A stretch of 64,000 bases of DNA from RGIG9060 sp052173655 (lineage in GTDB: Bacteria > Spirochaetota > Spirochaetia > Treponematales > Treponemataceae), in the NCBI GenBank assembly GCA_052173655.1, contig JBQMYD010000005.1, positions 124,001 to 188,000 on the forward strand. Reading direction: 5' to 3'. A program made the translations under genes and the position numbers. Of the stretch, positions 34,847 through 43,943 are shown piece by piece; the stretch's first letter is position 1; each line of letters starts with the position of its first letter. Under the pieces are notes generated by a model. That model searched no databases. It had not been told where the DNA came from and saw only the letters and a list, made by a program, of their open reading frames with translations.

Positions 34847-35122
34847 TTACTCGGATTTTTCAGAGTCATCAGACTTTACGCCTTCTTTTACTTTTTCCGC
34901 ATCTTCTGAAGCCTGAGCCTCACGTTCTTCCTTTTTTGCTTCCATTTTGTCCTTAACATCAGAAATTCCGATTAAAAGCGAAATCAGTCCTACAAATGCC
35001 GTTAAAACCGGAGCAAATCCTTTTAAAAAGGCTAAAATATCGTTCCCCCAATTCAATCCGGCAGGAAGACAGGCAAAAACCGTAAAAGCAACTAAAATCA
35101 ATCCTACAATTATAGAAATCAT
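34847..35122 (-). CDS. Small membrane protein with charged tail
   Basis: A 91-residue protein with two hydrophobic segments (about residues 3-20 and 35-55, with PVLTAFVGLISLLIGISDV) and then a highly charged glutamate/lysine-rich tail. AAGGAGAT precedes the ATG. I do not recognise the family. It lies between secA (41 bases upstream on the same strand) and the ribosomal protein operon. Function unknown. Confidence 0.65.
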   Translation of the reverse strand: MISIIVGLILVAFTVFACLPAGLNWGNDILAFLKGFAPVLTAFVGLISLLIGISDVKDKMEAKKEEREAQASEDAEKVKEGVKSDDSEKSE

Positions 35123-35163
35123 AAATATCTCCTTAAGACAAAAAGCGTATCAATGTGCAATGA

Positions 35164-37908
35164 TCATCTTCCACAACACTGTTTATATTTTTTTCCGCTT
35201 CCACAAGGACACGGATCGTTTCTGCCGACTTTCGGGGTTGTTCTAACAACTTGAACATTTTCTACCTGTCGTTTATTTGCCATAGCACCGGAAGCTGCCC
35301 TTGCTCTGGCATTCGCTCCGTCAAAAGTTCCGGAACAGCTATGCTGAGCATTCATTTTAACCCTTGTTCCTGCACGGCGTTGATTTGCTTCATCACTGGT
35401 TTGAACTTTTACACGAAATACACGGCTTGCAATTTCAATTCGAATGGAATCCAGCATATCATAAAAAATATTGAATCCGTCTATTTTGTATTCCGTAAGA
35501 GGATTTTTACTTCCGTAGGAACGAAGATAAACCGCTTCACGTAAACTTTCAAGAGTTTCAAGATGATCCAGCCATTTTTTGTCGATTTCCTGAATATATT
35601 GATAACGTATAAACATATTCAAATTAAGGTTTCCTGCAAGTAATTCTTTTTCAAGAAGATCCTTATTCATTATGTCCATGATACTTTGGGAAATATTTTC
35701 CTTATCAATATCGCCGGGAAGCAAAATTCCAAACGTCTTTTTGATTTTATCACAAAGTGTACCAAAGGCCAGTTCACTATTACGCCTAAAAGAATGTTTG
35801 TATTCTTCAATGAACTCTTCAATAGTTTCATTTGCAGTAGTAATTACACGATCTTTTAATCGTTCATCACGAAGAATATCATCACGTTGATTGTAAATAA
35901 AATTACGCTGCTCGTTTAGAACATCATCGTAATCAAGGAGGTGTTTTCGTATTTCAAAGTTGCGTTCTTCAACCTTGGTTTGAGCCTTTTCAATGCCCTT
36001 TGTAAGCCATGGATGATAAATAGGCTCTCCGTTAGGCATTCCAAGCCGCCCCATCATAAGCTTCATTCTATCACCGCCGAATAAACGCATAAGATCATCG
36101 TCCATAGAAATATAAAACTTCGATCGCCCCGGATCTCCTTGCCTTCCGGCTCGACCGCGAAGCTGATTATCAATTCGGCGGCTTTCATGCCGTTCCGTAC
36201 CGATTATGTAAAGTCCACCCAGTTCCTTTACCTGCTCATAATCTTTTTTCCATAATTCTTTTTCGGTTTTTAGTGCAATTTCAAACTGTTCAGGAGAAGC
36301 ATTAGTTCCAGCCCTTTTCTGTGCTCTGAATTCAGGATTACCGCCAAGTTTTATATCTGTACCTCGACCTGCCATATTTGTAGCAATTGTAACAGAGCCT
36401 TTTGCTCCTGCTTCTGCAATTATTAGTGCCTCACGAGCATGATTTTTTGCGTTTAAAATCTCATGTCGAATTCCTTTTTTTATCAAAAGTTTTGAAAGCA
36501 ATTCGGATTTTTCTATGGAGATTGTACCTACAAGAATAGGTTGACCCTTTTTGTGGACCTCCTGAATTTCTTTGGCAATAGCTTCCCACTTTTCCTGTTC
36601 CGTTGCATAAACCTCATCCTGTTCGTCTATGCGGGCAACAGGCTTGTTTGTAGGGATAACAACTACATCCAAACCGTAAATTTTATTGAATTCCACAGCT
36701 TCCGTTTCCGCAGTACCTGTCATACCGGACAATTTTTTGTACATTCGGAAAAAATTCTGAAAAGTAATCGTTGCCATTGTACGGTTACGCTGTGCTATTC
36801 TGATATGTTCTTTTGCTTCTATTGCCTGATGCAATCCGTCTCCGTAGCGACGTCCTTCAAGAATTCGCCCCGTAAATTCATCTACAATCTGAACTTGCCT
36901 GTCTTGTACAACGTAGTCAACGTCAATATGATACAAAACGTGTGCTCTAAGTGCCTGAGTAAAATAGTGAACGTACTCAAAATTTTCCTCATTAAAAAGG
37001 CTGCCTTCAATAATATTATGACGCTGTAAAATTGCTTCAATTTTGAGCAAACCTTCATCAGTAAAAGAAATTCTCTTTGCCTTTTCATCGATTTTGTAGT
37101 CGCCTATAACTTCCTGTCCTTGTGTTTCATCAGGATAGTCGCCGGTTTTTTCATCTTTTATAACTTCTGTAAGTTGTCCTACGTATTTATCAACTTCAAA
37201 AAACTTTGAAGTATCATCTTCTCCCTGCCCCGAAATTATAAGCGGAGTTCTTGCTTCATCAATTAAAATTGAGTCAATTTCGTCTACGATACAAAATGAA
37301 AAACCTCTTTGAACTTTTTCACGTAAATCTACACACATGTTGTCACGAAGATAATCAAAACCGAATTCATTATTCGTACCGTATGTAATATCTTTTGCAT
37401 ATGCTTCACGGCGAGCTTCATTATCCATATTTGAAAGAATTTTTCCAACGCTCACTCCAAGATAATTAAAAACATTTGACATCCAATCCGCATCACGTTC
37501 GGCAAGATAATCGTTTACAGTTACAATGTGCACGCCCTCTCCCGTAAGGCTGTTAAGATAAGCCGCAGCTACGCACATCAAAGTTTTTCCTTCACCCGTT
37601 TTCATTTCGGTAATTCGTCCGGAATTTAAAACCAAAGAACCCATTAACTGAACGTCATACGCACGTTCTCCTAAAACTCTGAAAGCAGCTTCCCTTGCAA
37701 GAGCAAAAGCTTCAGGAATCAAATCATCAAGTTTTTTTCCTGCCTTTAACTGTTCTTTGAAAACTTCCGTTTGTTTAGGAAAATCTTGGGGCTCAAGGGA
37801 CTTTGCCCATTCTTCTTTTTCGTTTATTTTTGCAACAGTCGGAAGCAACTGTTTTACGTCTCGGTCTCGTTTTGATCCGAAAAATATGGTTAAGATTTTA
37901 TCTAACAT
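35164..37908 (-). CDS. secA: Preprotein translocase subunit SecA
   Basis: A 914-residue motor ATPase that drives protein export through SecYEG. Visible motifs are the ATP-binding segments MKTGEGKTLMCVAAAYLNS and VDEIDSILIDEARTPLIISG, the second motor region with NMAGRGTDIKLGG and LRGRAGRQGDPGRSKFYIS, and the C-terminal zinc motif CPCGSGKKYKQCC that binds SecB and lipids. The C-terminal 80 residues before the zinc motif are rich in arginine and alanine. It starts at ATG 37908. The upstream gap has a possible minus-strand promoter. Confidence 0.97.
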   Translation of the reverse strand: MLDKILTIFFGSKRDRDVKQLLPTVAKINEKEEWAKSLEPQDFPKQTEVFKEQLKAGKKLDDLIPEAFALAREAAFRVLGERAYDVQLMGSLVLNSGRITEMKTGEGKTLMCVAAAYLNSLTGEGVHIVTVNDYLAERDADWMSNVFNYLGVSVGKILSNMDNEARREAYAKDITYGTNNEFGFDYLRDNMCVDLREKVQRGFSFCIVDEIDSILIDEARTPLIISGQGEDDTSKFFEVDKYVGQLTEVIKDEKTGDYPDETQGQEVIGDYKIDEKAKRISFTDEGLLKIEAILQRHNIIEGSLFNEENFEYVHYFTQALRAHVLYHIDVDYVVQDRQVQIVDEFTGRILEGRRYGDGLHQAIEAKEHIRIAQRNRTMATITFQNFFRMYKKLSGMTGTAETEAVEFNKIYGLDVVVIPTNKPVARIDEQDEVYATEQEKWEAIAKEIQEVHKKGQPILVGTISIEKSELLSKLLIKKGIRHEILNAKNHAREALIIAEAGAKGSVTIATNMAGRGTDIKLGGNPEFRAQKRAGTNASPEQFEIALKTEKELWKKDYEQVKELGGLYIIGTERHESRRIDNQLRGRAGRQGDPGRSKFYISMDDDLMRLFGGDRMKLMMGRLGMPNGEPIYHPWLTKGIEKAQTKVEERNFEIRKHLLDYDDVLNEQRNFIYNQRDDILRDERLKDRVITTANETIEEFIEEYKHSFRRNSELAFGTLCDKIKKTFGILLPGDIDKENISQSIMDIMNKDLLEKELLAGNLNLNMFIRYQYIQEIDKKWLDHLETLESLREAVYLRSYGSKNPLTEYKIDGFNIFYDMLDSIRIEIASRVFRVKVQTSDEANQRRAGTRVKMNAQHSCSGTFDGANARARAASGAMANKRQVENVQVVRTTPKVGRNDPCPCGSGKKYKQCCGR

Positions 37909-37947
37909 GATTTTTCCATGCCTCTAATATACTCAGAATGTTCTTTA

Positions 37948-37976
37948 AATATATAGATAAACACACATTTTGGCAA
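37948..37976 (-). promoter_or_regulatory. Candidate promoter for secA
   Basis: On the minus strand TTGCCA (37976-37971) and TATATT (37953-37948) are separated by 17 bases. Each matches consensus at four or five positions. The TTGGCAA unit recurs at 37982-37988, so a protein-binding direct repeat may overlap the -35. Confidence 0.4.
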
Positions 37977-38017
37977 CTTAATTGGCAATTTAAATTATAA
38001 AGCCGATGTCATTCCGT

Positions 38018-38046
38018 TTGTACATAACAAAAAAATAATATATAAT
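38018..38046 (+). promoter_or_regulatory. Candidate promoter for the lipoprotein operon at 38.1 kb
   Basis: TTGTAC (38018-38023) and a perfect TATAAT (38041-38046) are separated by 17 bases, 13 bases before the start codon at 38059. The transcript would have a very short leader carrying the AGGAT ribosome site. Confidence 0.5.
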
Positions 38047-38058
38047 CGTGAACAGGAT

Positions 38059-39312
38059 ATGAAAAATCAAAAAAAATATTCGATTTTATTTTTTACAATC
38101 ATCCTTACCGGTTTTGTTTTGTCGGCAAATTTATCAGGTTGCAATGAACAAAAAAGCATGATTGCAATACCGGAAGAAAAACTTTTCTCTTTGAATTACG
38201 GAAATTTTGAAGACGAGCTTAATTTGTTTTTTTTAAAAGAAGCAGGCCCCGTAAATACTAAGATAATCATGAAAGACGGATTTTTTTTTATAAGCGATGA
38301 TTTTGCAAAAAAAATAATGCAATTTAATTTTTACGGAGATTTAATTTGCGTTATCTATAATCCGGAAACAAATCCGCCCCCTTCTTTTGCAAAAAAAATT
38401 ACGGATACAAAAAATTCGGAAGATGAAGATGGAAGTTTTCCAATCAGAAATTCAACTCAGATTTCTCAGACTTATAAATTCAACAAAATAGAAAATTTTA
38501 CAGTTGATTCACACAAAAATATTTATGTAGTAGAACAGGTTTCTCCTGAAAATCAAGAAAAAGATTCTGAACATAATCTGGCACTAAAAGACGTAGTTTT
38601 AAGATTTTCAAACGACGGAACTCTTATAGACTACATAGGGCAAGAAGGACCGGGAGGCACCCCTTTCCCTTACATAAAAAATATTTTTACCACAAAAAAT
38701 GATGAATTAGTTGTGGTTTGCATTTTAAAAAAAGAGCACATTGTTTTTTGGTTTAACAAAAAAGGTTTTTTAAAATGGACAATTCCAATTCGTTGGGATT
38801 TTATACCTAAACCGGAAAATGAGTCATTTGTAACAATCGATAAAATCGTTCCTGATCTTTCACAACCGAAATTGTATATAAAAACAGATTATCATAAAAT
38901 CTATGTAGATGAAGAATCAAACATTCAGTCAGGCATAGAATATTTCCAAACTTTACTTCACTGTTTTAATATAGAGACCGAAGAATTTGAAAAATCTATG
39001 GAAATTCCTCCTTACGAGGATGTTGTTGTAGACCGTTTTAGTAAATTAATATACAAAACTCCGTTCAATTTTCTTGGAACAACGGATTCAAAATATTTTT
39101 TCTTTGCAATTCCGGATGAAACAGGTTTTGTAATTCAAATAATTCAAGCAAATGGACAAAAAATAATAAAACGACATATAAGTTATAACGTAAAGCAAAC
39201 CATCTATATGGATTTTTGTCTTTCAAATTCCGGAATAATTTCTGCCCTCATTGCTAACAACGAAAAAACAGATGTCGTATGGTGGCGTACAGACAGCCTT
39301 ATAAGGAATTAA
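38059..39312 (+). CDS. Lipoprotein with beta-propeller-like repeats
   Basis: A 417-residue protein with a signal peptide and a lipobox cysteine in SANLSGCNEQ near residue 28. Blade-like repeats are seen, for instance FTVDSHKNIYVVEQVSPENQ, followed later by VLRFSNDGTLIDYIGQEGPG, resembling NHL/six-bladed propeller proteins. The family is conserved in spirochaetes to my recollection but has no defined role. It begins a short operon with a membrane protein gene that starts two bases after its stop. Confidence 0.75.
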   Translation: MKNQKKYSILFFTIILTGFVLSANLSGCNEQKSMIAIPEEKLFSLNYGNFEDELNLFFLKEAGPVNTKIIMKDGFFFISDDFAKKIMQFNFYGDLICVIYNPETNPPPSFAKKITDTKNSEDEDGSFPIRNSTQISQTYKFNKIENFTVDSHKNIYVVEQVSPENQEKDSEHNLALKDVVLRFSNDGTLIDYIGQEGPGGTPFPYIKNIFTTKNDELVVVCILKKEHIVFWFNKKGFLKWTIPIRWDFIPKPENESFVTIDKIVPDLSQPKLYIKTDYHKIYVDEESNIQSGIEYFQTLLHCFNIETEEFEKSMEIPPYEDVVVDRFSKLIYKTPFNFLGTTDSKYFFFAIPDETGFVIQIIQANGQKIIKRHISYNVKQTIYMDFCLSNSGIISALIANNEKTDVVWWRTDSLIRN

Positions 39313-39314
39313 TC

Positions 39315-39860
39315 ATGTCCGAAAATGAAAAATTTAACGAAAAGGACTTTTCAAACGGAGAACTTGTATTTCACTACGATCGAAAGAAACGGTTGCAAGA
39401 AGCTCCTAAACAGGTTCAGGATTTTTATAACGGAACAGGGCCTAAAGCTCCCAGAGGTTTTTTTAAATGCCTTGTAAGCACAAAAGCCAACAGAATAATA
39501 CTTTTTGTCATGATTTCGGTTTTAGTAATCTTTATAGGAATTTATCTATTCGGGAAAAAAAGTAATGAAGGAAGTTTGGGCGATACGAATTTTGAACTGA
39601 AAGCATTCTCCTACGAAGACAGAATTTTTGTTTCGCTAAAAATGAGCAGAGAAAGTGAAAACAATATAAACATTACAATCAGTCCTATTGATAAGGATAA
39701 TCAAATTTTGGACTCAAGGAATTTTTCAAAAATTGAAGCTGACAATCTTGTTTTTAGAACAACTTTTGAAAATCATGATATAATAAAAATTACAGCTAAA
39801 ATAACCGATATTACGAATAATACGGAAATTAATTTAAACTGCAAAATTGAGGAGAGATGA
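39315..39860 (+). CDS. Single-pass membrane protein of unknown function
   Basis: A 181-residue protein starting at ATG 39315, just after AAGGA; the upstream portion of the open frame overlaps the previous gene and is excluded. A cytoplasmic start rich in charged residues (about residues 1-55) is followed by one membrane segment (ILFVMISVLVIFIGIYLFG) and an outer beta-rich domain of about 100 residues. No family recognised. It lies between the propeller lipoprotein and a four-helix membrane protein, and the three are tightly spaced. Confidence 0.7.
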   Translation: MSENEKFNEKDFSNGELVFHYDRKKRLQEAPKQVQDFYNGTGPKAPRGFFKCLVSTKANRIILFVMISVLVIFIGIYLFGKKSNEGSLGDTNFELKAFSYEDRIFVSLKMSRESENNINITISPIDKDNQILDSRNFSKIEADNLVFRTTFENHDIIKITAKITDITNNTEINLNCKIEER

Positions 39861-39863
39861 CCT

Positions 39864-40280
39864 ATGATGCAATTTTATTTTTTATCGGTAGCGGCAAATC
39901 TTATAACAGGGTTGGCATTAATTTTTAGTAAAAAAACGCAAGAAGAATATAAATTTTTTACTTACATGAATAATTCTTTTTTCAAATTGATTTGCGGGAT
40001 TGCAGTCTGTTTTGTGTGTGTAATTACACTTTTTAGCTATTATCCGGGTTCACCATTTTTTATAGGTGATTTACTTCCATCGGCAACCGGAATTTTAGGT
40101 GGTGCTTCTTTGCTTTTTGATTATTTTATGCAAAAGAAAACAATTGAGATAACGGAAGAAAAGAGTAAAAAAATTCACAAATTGCAGATTTTTTTTGAAA
40201 AGAACAATCTATATATCGGAATTTTATGTTTAGCATCAAGTTTGCTGCACTTTTTGTTTCCAAAGGTGGTAATTTTATAA
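39864..40280 (+). CDS. Small integral membrane protein
   Basis: A 138-residue protein with four hydrophobic segments, including YFLSVAANLITGLALIF and LICGIAVCFVCVITLFSYY. GGAGAGATGA precedes the double ATG. It is tightly linked to the upstream gene (three-base gap) and its stop overlaps the next ATG (TAATG). No family recognised. A structural role in the membrane is all that can be inferred. Confidence 0.68.
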   Translation: MMQFYFLSVAANLITGLALIFSKKTQEEYKFFTYMNNSFFKLICGIAVCFVCVITLFSYYPGSPFFIGDLLPSATGILGGASLLFDYFMQKKTIEITEEKSKKIHKLQIFFEKNNLYIGILCLASSLLHFLFPKVVIL

Positions 40281-40705
40281 TGGCAAAACGATCTGTTGCC
40301 GGAATTTGCATAAAAGACGGCAAAGTTTTTATTGCAAAAAGAATAAATAAAGGTCAAATGGCAAACCGCTGGGAATTTCCCGGAGGTAAAGCAGATAATG
40401 ATGAAGACAACAAAACTGCACTGAAAAGGGAATTTGAAGAAGAATTCGCAATACAAATTGAAGTTGGCGATTGTATTGCAAAAGAATTTTTTTTTCATAA
40501 TGGAAATAAAATAGAACTTTATGCCTATTCTGTAGACTTTTCCATTCCACATGACGGAAAATTTACACTTAGCGAACACACAGAAACGGATTGGGTTAGT
40601 TTTGATAAAATTGAAATGCTTGATTTTGTAGATTCCGATTTAAAAATTTTAGCACAGATAAAAAAATACTACGGTTTTTTGGACAAAAAAAATGATGAAG
40701 TCTAA
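40280..40705 (+). CDS. MutT-type Nudix hydrolase
   Basis: A 141-residue Nudix protein. ATG 40280 overlaps the preceding stop and is served by AAAGGTGG. The catalytic box is complete: PGGKADNDEDNKTALKREF then EEEF, following a WEF triplet that is typical of MutT and of CTP or 8-oxo-dGTP pyrophosphatases. It probably cleans oxidised or non-standard nucleotides from the pool. The last bases overlap the next gene's start by 14. Confidence 0.85.
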   Translation: MAKRSVAGICIKDGKVFIAKRINKGQMANRWEFPGGKADNDEDNKTALKREFEEEFAIQIEVGDCIAKEFFFHNGNKIELYAYSVDFSIPHDGKFTLSEHTETDWVSFDKIEMLDFVDSDLKILAQIKKYYGFLDKKNDEV

Positions 40706-41063
40706 ATTTTTTTTTATAACATGTTTATTACTCTTTCTTACAACTTTTTCAGGCTGTTTTTTAAATCACAAAACGATCAATATTGAAAAAGCAAAACAAA
40801 AAAGCATTAATGAAAAGTGGGCTGTTGTAACAACTCCCTATGTTGTATACAAAATTGAACCGGACAATAATGCAAAAACTTCAAGCAACGGCAGAAAAGG
40901 CGACATTCAAATCGTAATGGGAAAACGCATATGTATGAATTCTGAAAAAGAACAGGTCATATGGCTAATGCTTGAAAGCGGTTGGACGGAAGAACAAAAT
41001 TTATACATTTGCAACAACAAATTACAAGCGGAAAATTATTCAAAAAATTTAATTAAGAATTGA
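40692..41063 (+). CDS. Small lipoprotein, SH3-like
   Basis: A 123-residue protein with a signal peptide and lipobox cysteine (TTFSGCF). The mature part contains TTPYVVYKIEPDNNAKTSSN, GDIQIVMGK and VIWLMLESGWTEEQNL, which look like strands of a bacterial SH3-like fold. The start is an ATG pair at 40692-40697 within the Nudix gene end. It converges on hisS with an 11-base overlap at the 3' ends. Confidence 0.7.
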   Translation: MMKSKFFFITCLLLFLTTFSGCFLNHKTINIEKAKQKSINEKWAVVTTPYVVYKIEPDNNAKTSSNGRKGDIQIVMGKRICMNSEKEQVIWLMLESGWTEEQNLYICNNKLQAENYSKNLIKN

Positions 41064-42360
41064 TAATCTTTTTCACGGCATCTTCTACCGAAGAAATTTC
41101 ATACTGCTGTCTGGTTACGAGATTTTTTAGAATAAACTTTTTGTCCTTATAATCTTCATCTGTCATAAGAATTCCCCAGTTTATACCTTTCCTGTCGGTA
41201 ACGGCATATTGTTGAGCAATTTTTTTTACATCCGGGAATACTTCTGCCGAAACACCAAGGGAACGAAATTTGCATGCCAAAACTTGATATTCTGTTTTTA
41301 GATTTTCACTTTGACAAAAAATTTCAACATCTACAAAACTTTTCCTTTTGTTTGAAAGTTCCAGTTGTTCCATAGCAGCAATGAGCCTATCAAGTCCTAT
41401 TGAAGATCCTACTCCGCTTATTTTATCTTTCATGTAAAGGCCTGCAAGATTATCGTAACGCCCACCGGAACAAATCGAACCGATAGAAGGTAAATCGTTC
41501 AAAAATGTTTCATAAACTACACCCGTATAATAATCAAGACCACGTGTTATTGACGGATCAAGAACATATACAGAATCTATACCGCAATCTTTCATCATTT
41601 GATAAATTTCTTTCATACGGCAAACGGCACTTTCAGCCTCTTTTCCTGCCATTTGTGCCATCAAATTCAAAGTAGAATCAAAGTCCTTATCTCCTCCTAT
41701 AAATTTTAAAATATCGGAAGATTTTTCGGAACTCTGCGTAACTTCATCAAGAAGTTTTACAACTTCGTTTGTCCCGATTTTTGCAAGCTTATCGACTATT
41801 CTAAGGATATCTTCGCTTTTTTGAAAAAGTTCCAGTTTTGCAAGAAATGCATTAAAAATACCTCTATGATTCATTCTAATCGTAAAATTTTTAATACCTA
41901 TTGCATTTAAGGCATATTTCATCAAACTTAGAATTTCAAAATCACTTGCAGAACTGTCAGTTCCTACCATGTCAAAATCACATTGCACAAATTCGCGATA
42001 ACGACCTGCCTGAGGTTTTTCTCCTCTCCATACTTTTGCAATATGATATCGCTTGAATGGAAAATAAAGCACATCTTTGTGTTCTGCCACAAAACGTGCG
42101 AAAGGCACTGTTAAATCAAACCTAAGAGAAACGTCCCTTCCCCCATTGTCATCAAAACGGAATACTTGCTTTTCGGTTTCTCCGTTACTTTTTCGCAAAA
42201 GAATTTCAGAGTACTCAAGAGCCGGAGTATCAATGGGAACAAAACCGTAGGAACGAAAAGCATATGTTAATTTTTCTTCAAGAACGGAACGTTGAATTTC
42301 ATCTTCGGGTAAAAAATCGCGAAAGCCTTTTAAAAGTCTAGGTTGTATTAGATTTTCCAT
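41053..42360 (-). CDS. hisS: Histidine--tRNA ligase
   Basis: A 435-residue class-II synthetase. Motif 1 region QPRLLKGFRDFLPEDE, motif 2 VWRGEKPQAGRYREFVQCDF, the histidine-specific loop GLDYYTGVVYE and motif 3 ISGVGSSIGLDRLIA are all present, followed by an anticodon domain of about 90 residues. I chose ATG 42360 rather than a TTG 18 bases upstream, because the family normally begins close to the QPRLLKG stretch. It is divergent from coaX across 36 bases. Its end overlaps the convergent lipoprotein gene by 11 bases. Confidence 0.96.
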   Translation of the reverse strand: MENLIQPRLLKGFRDFLPEDEIQRSVLEEKLTYAFRSYGFVPIDTPALEYSEILLRKSNGETEKQVFRFDDNGGRDVSLRFDLTVPFARFVAEHKDVLYFPFKRYHIAKVWRGEKPQAGRYREFVQCDFDMVGTDSSASDFEILSLMKYALNAIGIKNFTIRMNHRGIFNAFLAKLELFQKSEDILRIVDKLAKIGTNEVVKLLDEVTQSSEKSSDILKFIGGDKDFDSTLNLMAQMAGKEAESAVCRMKEIYQMMKDCGIDSVYVLDPSITRGLDYYTGVVYETFLNDLPSIGSICSGGRYDNLAGLYMKDKISGVGSSIGLDRLIAAMEQLELSNKRKSFVDVEIFCQSENLKTEYQVLACKFRSLGVSAEVFPDVKKIAQQYAVTDRKGINWGILMTDEDYKDKKFILKNLVTRQQYEISSVEDAVKKIINS

Positions 42361-42396
42361 ATATGGTATACTACACAAATCGGGAGAAATAGTAAA

Positions 42397-43191
42397 TTGC
42401 TTTTAGTTATAGATATAGGAAATACAAATATTGTTGTAGCCTTATTCGATGGAAATAAAATAGCCCAAGAGTGGAGAATCCATTCTGACAGTGCAAGAAC
42501 TGCCGATGAATACAGCTCAATTTTGCGTTCATTTTTTAGAGATTCTGAAATAGATACTTCAGGCATTTCAGATGGAATTTTAAGCTCTGTAGTTCCGCTT
42601 TTAATTGGCCCCTTTATCAATCTAATTGAAAAAATCATAGGAAAAAAACCTGTTTTGGTAGGCCCTGCAATTTACGATAAACTTCCGATAAAAGTTCCTG
42701 CCAGTGCTGTGAATGAAATAGGAACAGACATTGTTGCCAATGCGGTTCAGGCTTTTTGTCAGTACAGGTGTCCTTGTATTATAACTGATTTTGGAACAGC
42801 TCTCACTTTTACAGCTGTAGATGGCAAAGGACAAATTCAAGGAGTTGCAATCGTTCCGGGTATAAAAACTTCAATTAACGCTCTTTTTACAAACACAGCT
42901 CAATTGCCTTCCGTTCCGTTGGAAGTTCCAAAAGATTCATTGGGAACAAATACTATTCATTCTATTCAAGCGGGAATAATTTTCGGTTACAAAGGTCTGG
43001 TTGAAAGTCTTGTAGATAAAATGAAATTAGATTTGCAAAAAAAAGCCGGCGTGGAAAAAAAAGAAATAAAAGTAGTTGCAACCGGAGGCCTTAACAGCGT
43101 GCTGGAACCTCTTACAAAAGTTTTTGATAAAATAGATAAAAGCCTTACGTTAAACGGTCTGCAAAGAATAAGCGAGATACTTTCCGTATAG
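42397..43191 (+). CDS. coaX: Type III pantothenate kinase
   Basis: A 264-residue ASKHA-fold kinase that makes 4'-phosphopantothenate in coenzyme A synthesis. Motifs include LLVIDIGNTNIVVALFDG at the N-terminus, GTDIVANAVQA, CIITDFGTALTFTAVDGKG and VVATGGLNSVL. Type III enzymes are not inhibited by CoA and need a monovalent cation. The start is TTG 42397 after GGGAG. It is divergent from hisS. No other coenzyme A genes are in the window, but the Sfp-type transferase at 63 kb uses the product. Confidence 0.95.
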   Translation: MLLVIDIGNTNIVVALFDGNKIAQEWRIHSDSARTADEYSSILRSFFRDSEIDTSGISDGILSSVVPLLIGPFINLIEKIIGKKPVLVGPAIYDKLPIKVPASAVNEIGTDIVANAVQAFCQYRCPCIITDFGTALTFTAVDGKGQIQGVAIVPGIKTSINALFTNTAQLPSVPLEVPKDSLGTNTIHSIQAGIIFGYKGLVESLVDKMKLDLQKKAGVEKKEIKVVATGGLNSVLEPLTKVFDKIDKSLTLNGLQRISEILSV

Positions 43192-43221
43192 AGTTCCTAA
43201 ATTCACCTTAAAAAAGACTGC

Positions 43222-43863
43222 TTATCTTAGACATGCCTTAAAGTAAAGTGCAAGAATGTTGTTGTAGCCGCCGATACATCTCATATTTTGCCAGTATGCT
43301 CCTACAGCCGGAGTCCAACCTATTCTATTTTCCATAAAGTTATATTCAGCTATGATTCTAAAACCGTTTGACCAATTTCCCTGACTGTTAGTTTTTGCCG
43401 TAGAATACTGTAAAAAATTGTTGTAAGAGCCTGTAATGTAATCAATTCCAAAACAAAAACCTTTAAGCATAGGGTATATTCTAAAACCTATAAAAAAATC
43501 ATAATTCAACAAAAACATAGAATTTCCACGGTTTTTAAAATAATCAAACCACAACATAGCTCCGGAATCGATTGAAAGATAGTCATTAAGAAAAAACACG
43601 CCTTCAAGTTCACTGTTTAAAATAAAACGAGTACTGCTTTCACGCAAAAAATCAGTACCTGTCAAATTTAATATGGCAGTATCTTCGTAAAAAACGATCG
43701 AAGTACCCATACCCATTTTTAAACCGAAAAAATGGAACTTTGTTTTTTCATCTTCATTGGGTGTTAGTTTTTTGCCCAATGGTGAAGCAAAAGCACTCGT
43801 AATAAAAAACGCCGAAAAGAGAAAAATAATAATTATTTTATTTGTTTTTAAAAATTTCATCAT
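43222..43863 (-). CDS. Exported, probably outer-membrane beta-barrel protein
   Basis: A 213-residue protein starting at the first of two ATG codons, with a signal peptide (TNKIIIIFLFSAFFITSAFA). The mature part is rich in alternating aromatic and hydrophobic strands, for example MGMGTSIVFYED, FLLNYDFFIGFRIYP and GFRIIAEYNF. The composition and strand spacing suggest an outer-membrane beta-barrel of eight to ten strands; the last residues (LALYFKACLR) do not end in the usual phenylalanine. No family recognised. It is convergent with coaX and divergent from potA. Confidence 0.68.
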   Translation of the reverse strand: MMKFLKTNKIIIIFLFSAFFITSAFASPLGKKLTPNEDEKTKFHFFGLKMGMGTSIVFYEDTAILNLTGTDFLRESSTRFILNSELEGVFFLNDYLSIDSGAMLWFDYFKNRGNSMFLLNYDFFIGFRIYPMLKGFCFGIDYITGSYNNFLQYSTAKTNSQGNWSNGFRIIAEYNFMENRIGWTPAVGAYWQNMRCIGGYNNILALYFKACLR

Positions 43864-43943
43864 TTATTTATCGTAATAATATAGACAAATCATAAAAAAA
43901 ATTATAATAAATACTTAGTTATTTTATTTTTGGAGGCTCTACA

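Noticed and set aside
36541..37029. Open frame of 162 codons on the plus strand
   Set aside because: Antisense to secA, whose motifs are continuous through this region.
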